A stretch of 64,000 nucleotides of DNA, from NCBI RefSeq assembly GCF_905220415.1, contig NC_059539.1, positions 496,001-560,000 on the forward strand, given 5' to 3'. The stretch is from Colias croceus (Eukaryota > Arthropoda > Insecta > Lepidoptera > Pieridae). This document shows positions 56,781 to 64,000 of this stretch, in pieces; positions within the stretch are counted from its first letter, which is position 1; each line of letters opens with the position of its first letter. Position numbers and translations under genes: made by a program. Under the pieces are notes generated by a model that saw nothing but the letters and a program-made list of their open reading frames with translations, had not been told where the DNA came from and made no database searches.

Positions 56781-56981
56781 ACTAGCTGCGCTCCGCGGTT
56801 TCACCCGCATTGCTCCGCTACTGTTGGTCTTAGCGTAATGATATAGAGCCTATAATAGCCTTTCTCGATAAATGAGCTATCTAACACCCAAAGAATTTTT
56901 CAAATCAGACCAGTAGTTCCTGAGATTAGCGCGTTCAAACAAACAAACAAACAAACTCTTCAGCTTTATTAAATTAGTATA
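56781..56981 (-). repeat. Full-length interspersed repeat copy
   Basis: Inverted copy running from ACTAGCTGCGCTCCGCGGTT to CTTTATTAAATTAGTATAC. With 5876-6060 it is one of the best-preserved copies, about 200 bp. Confidence 0.75.
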
Positions 56982-56984
56982 CTT

Positions 56985-59900
56985 AGATGTGTATTGATTT
57001 AATTACAAAAATATTAAAAAATGGGACCTACTATTTCCCTAAAATCGATCATAAAATATATGAAAATTTTGAATAAAACAAAATTTAATTTATATCTAAG
57101 TTGTATTATAAAGCTATTTTAATAATTTTTACCTACTTACCAGTTCAAAATACATTAGACTCCAAATCACTCAAAATAATACAATCACGGATTTACAACA
57201 AACATCATTTATATTTGAAATAATTAATTTTTAATTTATCACACAAAACTATATTAATAACAAAAATAACACTTAACCATTTCTTAATTCTTTAACAAAG
57301 CGATTAAAATAAGACTTCAACACTTCAACATAAATTAACATTCTAATAAAAAATTTAAATAATAGAACTAGAAAAAAAAGAAAACACTAATATTCTTTTT
57401 TTCCCGCTCTCGCTTCTGCTACATGGCGCCAAATGCACCGGCACAGAGTAAAAATGGCGCCGACTAATGCGCGCGTAAAAAGAGACAGACTATAGAATTT
57501 CGATGGAAGTAAACGTGATAGATAATATTTATGAATGGCGTAAGTGTTCTCATGCTTCGACATTCTTCAAAATATAGTATGCGTATTTTTATTACGTACC
57601 TAATGTAAAACGTGGCGTGTAGTTTGTAGGAGTAATGAGCCGAAACGTTTTTAATAATGTTTTTAATAATTTTATAAGAGAAGAAATGTTTTCTTCGTAA
57701 TATTATATCCCTTACCAATCTAAAGAAATTGTTTATAAACATAAAATCAAAAAGTATGATTACGTCTACGTGTGGAAATTCAATAATTCTTTTTTTTTAT
57801 TTCAAGTTAAATTATGATGATTAAAATTATTTTTAAGTATACGGGCAACACTGGTGTACAAAAAAAATCAGCTTCTTTGTGTATTCAATAGGTAATCCAT
57901 GATTGTAAATTATTCTTTTTTTACAGATTAGAAAATATTATGTAAGTAGGTATAAGTACAAAAATTTTACAGTCTATCATTATTATAATTATTTTTAAAA
58001 CGTTATTTCATTCAATCTTATCTATAACCATGCTTTAACTTAAGTCTAAGTACATAATAATATATGAAATTGAAAGAGCTAAATGAGTAGGTAAATGTTT
58101 GAGTTTGAACTGAGTTTGTATCACTATATCCCTGTGACTAATTACCAAAACTTTCAGCCCCAAAACCATGGGAATTATAAAGTTTCCGAACAGTAAGTCT
58201 CAAGCGAATCCGCTTTTGGGGAGATCGAATTGATTTAAAGGTATCTAGAAACTGTTATAAGGTATAATGGATTAAGGATAAACTATAGAAGTGGTCCAGT
58301 GAGTAATGACGGTTAAAACTGTTTTTATTACTTATTAAATATTTTTTTCTAACGTCTGGATACAAAAAAAAAATAAAGTTGTTATTATTTTTCAAAGTCA
58401 TACATTAGGGCCAATTACGATCATGTACAGTGTATGTCATACACAAATAAAAAAACAATAAAATTTTAAATATTTTTTATTATAAAAGTATGAATAATTA
58501 TCTTCTTTATCATACATTAGATATGAGCGTCCTCTTAATAACATAGGCTTAAAATATAGTTAAAAGTACAGTACATAGCTTAATATATTAAGTTTAACAT
58601 AATATAACAATACTACAACAATAGGTACGTAAATAAATTGGGGCTTACAATATTATTATGAAAGATTTAATATAATGAAACATATCGGAACTGTGAGCTT
58701 AAAATTATTGTTTATTCATTTTTGTCAGTACAAACAACAATATAATAATGCATTTTCAAAATTATTATTTTGTAAACAAAGAGTAGATAAAAATGTAAAC
58801 ACCATCATAATAATATTATTTCGACCAGTTAAAATGTAATTACATAAGCTACACGTTCTCTTTTTTTTTATTCAATTTATATTACAGTTGCAAACCTTAG
58901 ATTTCAAACATACAATGTGCCGGTTTCACATTTGTCACACATTTTTTTAACATTTTTCACTCAATAATTATCACATTGACTGAGTAAGCTAAATATAACA
59001 TTTTCAGAAGTTTTAAAATCGGCCATAACATTCAAACGTAACATGGTATCTGAAAAATAAACTAATACATATCTGAAATGTACAAAACCGGCCGTAGACC
59101 AATAAATTCTCAACTCAAACACTCGTAATACTTCACAATTCCCACAGAATTCTTCAGAAGAATGAAAATTTTAAAATTCCGAATCCATCTATATCAAATT
59201 TACGTCGACGTAAATAGGAAAGCTGATCTAAACACGTACAGCGAACGTAATATCATATTCAGGATGGAAAATGTCGATACAAAGCAGCTTGCTGCACGTC
59301 GTCTGTGTTATTATTTTAAAGAGTAAAGTTCTCTTATAGGCTAGACGGCTTTAGGTTTTATTTAAGCTGTGCTAGTCTGTGTTATAGGCGTGGAAACATA
59401 CATAATTTTGATCGATTGCGCGATATTTGATGTCTGAACACAGCAATGGACAATCAAGGTGCAATCATTCATACAATCATATTATTACTTAATTGATACT
59501 GCAAAACGAGTTTTTATTCGTCTTACGAATAATTTTGTAATTACCCGCGAACATGACATTTATTATTAATTTGACGTTTGTTTTTCGCGCGCTTTCAGCG
59601 TCTGCACAGATAATATCCTAACCTTATTTTCCACTCTGACGTCAAGACGTTCAGGAAATGTGTCGAGCGTCTTCAAGTGTAGGAATGCTCCCTTTATCGT
59701 ATCACCTTTGATAAGCCGATATCGTTGAGATGCGACGTGTTAGATACTTGTATTTTGTCTTATTTTATAGCTTCATCTGCGTATTTCACGTGAAAATTTG
59801 AGATGAGCAACTGTCTATTTCGTGATTCTTCTTTATCGATCTTTCAATCGTCGTCTGTTTTTTAATTTTTTTAATGATGTTGATGGTTAAATGCAATTGA

Positions 59901-60261
59901 TAGTTTTGTTATCTATGTCAGGTAATCATAAACAGAAAACAATTTAGCATTTAGTTCATCCAATTAAAGTAGGTGGTCGTCTTATTTAAATGTAATATCA
60001 AATATGTAATTAATTTTGTTCACGTGCATATCTTGTATCGAGTTTATCTCTTATTCTTGAGTGTCGTATTCCATTTTAAATCTTATACACTTATATATTC
60101 ACATTCGTTCAGCCATTTCTTCGTGTGGTTTACTTATTAAATGATGTATACCTATACACCATAATAAGTTCACTTAACATTCTCGCAATTGATAAGTCAT
60201 ACTCTTGGTCCTATTTGAAGATTTTATGATGTGTTATTTTTAGGAAACATAATTCATTAGT
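56985..60261. other. Inferred intronic or intergenic DNA; no gene seen
   Basis: AT-rich. At 57,405-57,475 a GC-richer patch carries two ATGGCGCC words about 35 bases apart and is probably a transposon remnant. Other open frames here are short and unremarkable. Confidence 0.45.
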
Positions 60262-60267
60262 TTTATT
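60262..60267 (-). terminator. Polyadenylation signal AATAAA of the small secreted-peptide gene
   Basis: AATAAA on the minus strand about 66 bases beyond the stop codon at 60,333. Confidence 0.5.
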
Positions 60268-60332
60268 AATCTGGTCCTGAATTTTCGTTTCACTCTTTTA
60301 TAACGCATTGACATTCCAATAGCTATGTAATC

Positions 60333-61774
60333 TTAATTAGTTTGCACCTCAATATTACCATGATTATCGGTATGAATGTTAACAACGAGTTGCATAGAAC
60401 TCCTGCCAATGCCTACCCCCACTATGAGATCGGTGGGCACCTCGAGGCCTCTGGTCTCGCCGGAAAAGACGCTCAGGTTCCTGCCAGCAGGAGCGGCTGC
60501 AGTACACAGCAGCATGGCCATTAGGATCGGTGCCAGCACGCTCCAGCCATTCCTGGAATGATGATATTACATTTATTGATTGAGATATTCAGGTTTTCAT
60601 TTAAATTTGAAAATTTTGATGAGTATCAATTTAGAAAAGTGTATTTTGGCAGTCAAGATATAGGATGGATTGAAAGATGGATTTGTTACAACGAGAGGCA
60701 CAATAAACTGGCACAATCCAGTTATTATCCTTTTTTGGATATTTTCTGAATTTTCACAAAATGTATCATTTATTCTGATATTTTTTTTTAATTTATTTAA
60801 TTATTAATGTTATGATTAGAATGGAATATCAACTGATATTTTATTAAAACTTTGCCTACAATTGAATTAATGATGAATATTATGTCCCAAGAAATACATG
60901 ATAATTATAATATCACAAAGCTTTTGAGAAATTCAAACATTAATACCGAGTCTCTAATTGTTAAGTTCATTAGAGTTACCCCAAAATCTAAAACCCTGGT
61001 TGTTTGTTTATTCTGTACTAAAACCACAGATTAAACAATACACGTAATTGATGTACAACACCGTTTATATTTACATATCAAATTATCTATTAGGAACTAG
61101 CTTCGTTTGAAGATGAATTGATAATTTTGCAAATTAGCATTGTCACTTCAATAATATTGAACAAAGTCACTTCCCGCTGTCCGTCTCTATGTAGGTGTGC
61201 TTGGATCCGTCTCTATGTAGGTGTGCTTGGATCTTTAAAAAGTACGCAACAGAATTTTATGATTTTTAATAGAAAGTTTTAGTAAGTTAGTATTTGCCAA
61301 GATTGAGACTAAGCGGATATTTTTATAATTGAGAAGTAAGCAAGAGATATCGTAGCTAATTTTCTTTAAAATTTTATGCTAGTCCATTCATATTCCATTC
61401 TCATTGAAAGTTTTAAATAACATTAGAGCACTGGTTGAATTATATTCTGTCAGTTAACGCCGTTCAAATTGTTTTACTCTGACGACGTAATTTTGGTTAG
61501 TAGTCGAGTTAATTTAACAGCACTATTTATAGATTTTACAGAATTACCAACTAGATATTATGTTGATAAATATTATTATATTGAAAGGTTCATGTCTACT
61601 GCTATCACCAAACACTATTTATAGAGGTCAAAAGGGCACAATTACAATAGTTGAAAGTTTAAACTAAATTAAATATTGAAATAGATCAACATATTTCTAC
61701 GAGAAGTAACTTCTAGTACTCATCACTAATCACTGTACATCAATATTAATTGTTATATTGAATAAAACTTACAT
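60333..61774 (-). CDS. Small secreted peptide (73 residues) with a start codon split by an intron
   Basis: Minus-strand exons 61773-61774 (coding part of a mostly untranslated first exon) and 60333-60552. Exon 1 ends CAGCCAT at the strong donor GTAAGT. Exon 2 follows the acceptor ATTCCAG and begins GAATGGCTGG. Splicing creates CC-ATG-AAT-GGC, so the initiator ATG is assembled from AT and G. The product begins MNGWSVLAPILMAMLLCTAA, a signal peptide likely cleaved in AAAPA. The mature part of about 50 residues has no cysteine and includes LEVPTDLIVGVGIG and QLVVNIHTDNHGNIEVQTN. A polyadenylation signal follows. I do not recognise the family. It would be an extracellular peptide, and whether it is processed further is unknown. 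Coding composition is richer in GC than the flanks, supporting a real gene. Confidence 0.7.
61181..61232. repeat. 26-bp tandem duplication
   Basis: The word CCGTCTCTATGTAGGTGTGC plus TTGGAT occurs twice in direct succession (61181-61206 and 61207-61232) within the intron of the small-peptide gene. It looks like a simple recent slippage or duplication event. Confidence 0.9.
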
Positions 61775-61859
61775 GGCTGCTGGCGTGTCGGCAATAACTT
61801 CTTGATAAGAGATGTGTTCCCAACGAAAACTTCAGATGTATTAGCCCAGTGTTACGTTA

Positions 61860-62864
61860 CCCTTATCAACCTATCAGTAATGATATCAATGGAGTATATG
61901 AGAAAGGAATAGATAATAACGTCCGCAAGAGAAATTCGATAAGATCAGATAATGTATTTCGTGGGATTATATCGGTTTTATGTTTAAGCGGATCGTCCCG
62001 GATTCGCCAGGATATTAAACTATAATAATATTGTAGAGAGAGAGAGTGAGTTATGAAATTCGATTTAAAAGTTTGACCACTTATTTAGTACAACAGAAAA
62101 AAACATAAAATATTTCGTCTCTTTTTGTATTAGTTAGATTATGGACAATTATTAATAATGGAATATTGCTATGCGCAATATCATACAAATTCGTAACATG
62201 AGACATCATGTTTTATCTTACTTCTACTCTTAGAAAATCTCATCGAAACATAAGAAATGTTATAATAAAACAAATTGCGGCTATATTTATCCTTCAGGAA
62301 AGACTGCTATAAATTTAACTTTGATATATACGAGTTGCTGGCTATGGGTTTCTGGTTTTGAGGAAATTGATCGTTCTTCACGCTGCCAGAAATGTCCTTT
62401 GAAAGGAACATGGGAATTGAATAAAACTTATTGACTTTCTGAATATCGCATTATTCATTGGTCGGTAAAGGCTTGTCCTTGACGTGCGGTTTGTGAATGG
62501 CTTAATGGTTGGGGAAATTGAGGTAATTTTTAGTTTTGACGGAATGTATAGGTAGGTACTTTTATTGACAGGATAAGTGCGTATTTGTTATGTAATAGCT
62601 TATTGGGATTTGGAATAGAGAGATCGGTATATTAGGACCATAACCTTTATCTTTATTTTTCTTGTTGTTTTTTTTTATGAATTTTAATTTAAATACTAAA
62701 TAATACTACTCAAGATAATTGTATATGTGGATTAATTCACATTTCTGTAAGCCAAACCCATTCTTACTCTAAACATTCTCCAAACTATTACAACATTTTC
62801 ATACACAATGATATCTTAATTCTTAACCTCTATACTATCTCATATTCATTATTATTGTCCACAG
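61860..62864. other. 5' flank of the small-peptide gene and upstream intron of the CUB exon
   Basis: AT-rich with a GA run at about 62,036-62,048. It must hold the promoter of the minus-strand peptide gene. The acceptor of the CUB exon (TTATTATTGTCCACAG) closes the stretch. Confidence 0.45.
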
Positions 62865-63088
62865 ATTACATGGACTCGCTCTGCAAGGACCACTTCCTGC
62901 AGCGCCAGTACCGCAAGCTGGATGGAGGCGTGCTCTGGTCCCGTAACGAGCGCAACCTGGACTGCACGGTCACGTTCCAGACGCACAGCATCCTGCAGCG
63001 GTTCATGCTGCACTTCGACCTGCTGCAGCTGGACTGCAATGACCACCTGTATGTGTATGATGGGGCGCATGCGACCGCGCCGCCTAAG
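62865..63088 (+). CDS. CUB-domain exon of a secreted/membrane protein
   Basis: Bounded by the acceptor TTGTCCACAG and the donor AAG|GTAAGATTGG, 224 nt, entering in phase 1 (needs one upstream base) and leaving at a codon boundary. The GC content is high. The peptide has YMDSLCKDHFLQRQYRKLDG, GVLWSRNERNLDCTVTFQTH and DCNDHLYVYDGAHA. The DxLYVYDG signature and paired cysteines are those of a CUB domain, an extracellular protein-binding module. A phase-compatible signal-peptide exon is at 12,885-12,963. The gene continues beyond the window. I cannot name the ortholog. Confidence 0.8.
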
Positions 63089-64000
63089 GTAAGATTGGAT
63101 TGGCAATTTTTCCTATAATATTGCCTTTTCTGGGACAGTGGCAAAAGGAACGTTGGTGTTGGTTTTTGATGCAGCATGCTCCGCAGCTGAGATTGATAGG
63201 TTTAAGTTGTTAGGTGTAAGTTGTTGCGCTAAATTGTGTCTTCCAAATTCTTACTTCATTTTCACACTATCAATAAAATTATAACGAAACTGATGTAACA
63301 GATCTTTAAGGCTACTACACCTAGTTACGTACTTAAGTGTGTTTAAAAATAAATCTAAAATTTTACATCAATAATCATAGTGCCATATCAAAAAATATAA
63401 TTTTTTGCTTCTCAAAACGAAAACCACTTTTTGAAACAACATAATATACAGCAATATTCTGTAAACCTTCCATGCCGCATCAATTACAGTTTAAACGGAA
63501 CATCATGATAGTACCAGCAGAACTCTCCGAACCGAGGAAAATAGCTCCAATAACGTTATTATATTCTGTACCGTATAACATATCAGTACCGACATCCAAT
63601 TTGGAGGCATTCCAAGACGTCTAGCGCAATTACCCCGGATATATGGATTGTGCCGTTTCCACCTCTCATTTATTAAGGATGCCTGGAATGCTAATGAGTG
63701 TCGATCTCCATTCAATAGTGCTGAATTGTCCGTTGATTAAAACTAATTTCTTATCGCAATTTCAACGTTCAAATGGTTGGAATGCTGGATTTTCAGGGAA
63801 TATTCTGGTTAAATGGTGTTCAAGTATAGGTGTGAGGTGATAGTTAATTTGGTATGCAGCATTTTATTTGCTTTAAGATTTAGGTATGGTTTATTGAGGA
63901 TTCGTTCGTAGAAGATTATTTATTCTAATAAGTAGGTTTATTTGTTGGAAATATTAATTAATTTCTTTAGCTTAAAACTTAAAAACGTTTATACACTATT
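63089..64000 (+). other. Next intron of the CUB gene; no further exon seen
   Basis: Follows the donor at 63,089. A moderately GC-rich patch at about 63,560-63,720 has open frames but no CUB-like or other recognisable motif and no clear splice-site pair. Confidence 0.45.

Noticed and set aside
62852..63177. Minus-strand open frames over the CUB exon
   Set aside because: They mirror the plus-strand exon, which has splice sites and a CUB signature.

Overview
This window looks like nuclear DNA of a moth or butterfly (Lepidoptera). It is AT-rich and holds intron-containing, insect-type GH13 maltase genes. It is crowded with short interspersed repeats whose ends (CTATACTAATATTATAAA at one end, GCAGCTAGT or GGAAGCTAGT at the other) are typical of lepidopteran genomes. 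It also has non-LTR retrotransposons and small foldback elements. Nothing bacterial or viral was seen. All gene models were read by eye from splice sites and reading frames; no alignment program was run.

Layout. 1-12.7 kb is mostly repeats and unassigned AT-rich DNA, with one GC-rich intronless minus-strand ORF at 3005-3652 and two retrotransposon remnants. At 12,885 a plus-strand exon encodes a signal peptide (phase-1 donor). The next plus-strand exon I can support is a CUB-domain exon at 62,865-63,088, and its phase matches. I infer one plus-strand gene whose first intron is about 50 kb long. All minus-strand genes below would lie inside that intron.

15.7-49.1 kb carries a tandem cluster of three minus-strand maltase-like (alpha-glucosidase, GH13) genes, called C (36,827-49,092), B (26,850-34,890) and A (20,450-25,376, probably ending in an exon at 15,680-15,861). 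B and C have complete, frame-consistent exon sets (615 and 608 residues), intact catalytic residues and an N-terminal membrane anchor. A keeps the exon layout, splice sites and open frame. It begins with a signal peptide and has lost three of the four GH13 catalytic motifs, including the nucleophile, so it reads as a maltase-derived pseudoenzyme.

The most unusual object is in intron 2 of gene C. It is an eleven-copy tandem array (311-bp period) of a unit carrying a tRNA-like Pol III gene with A box, B box and a T6 terminator. The copies are almost identical. The array ends in an inverted partial copy and is flanked by a 12-bp target-site duplication (42,862-46,398). A second oddity is a short motif (GGTCGGTAATA and variants) scattered at least twelve times through the last intron of gene B, which also occurs inside the last coding exon.

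49.1-60.3 kb is intronic or intergenic DNA with repeats and a few GC-richer blocks. At 60,333-61,774 lies a minus-strand gene for a 73-residue secreted peptide whose ATG is split by an intron.
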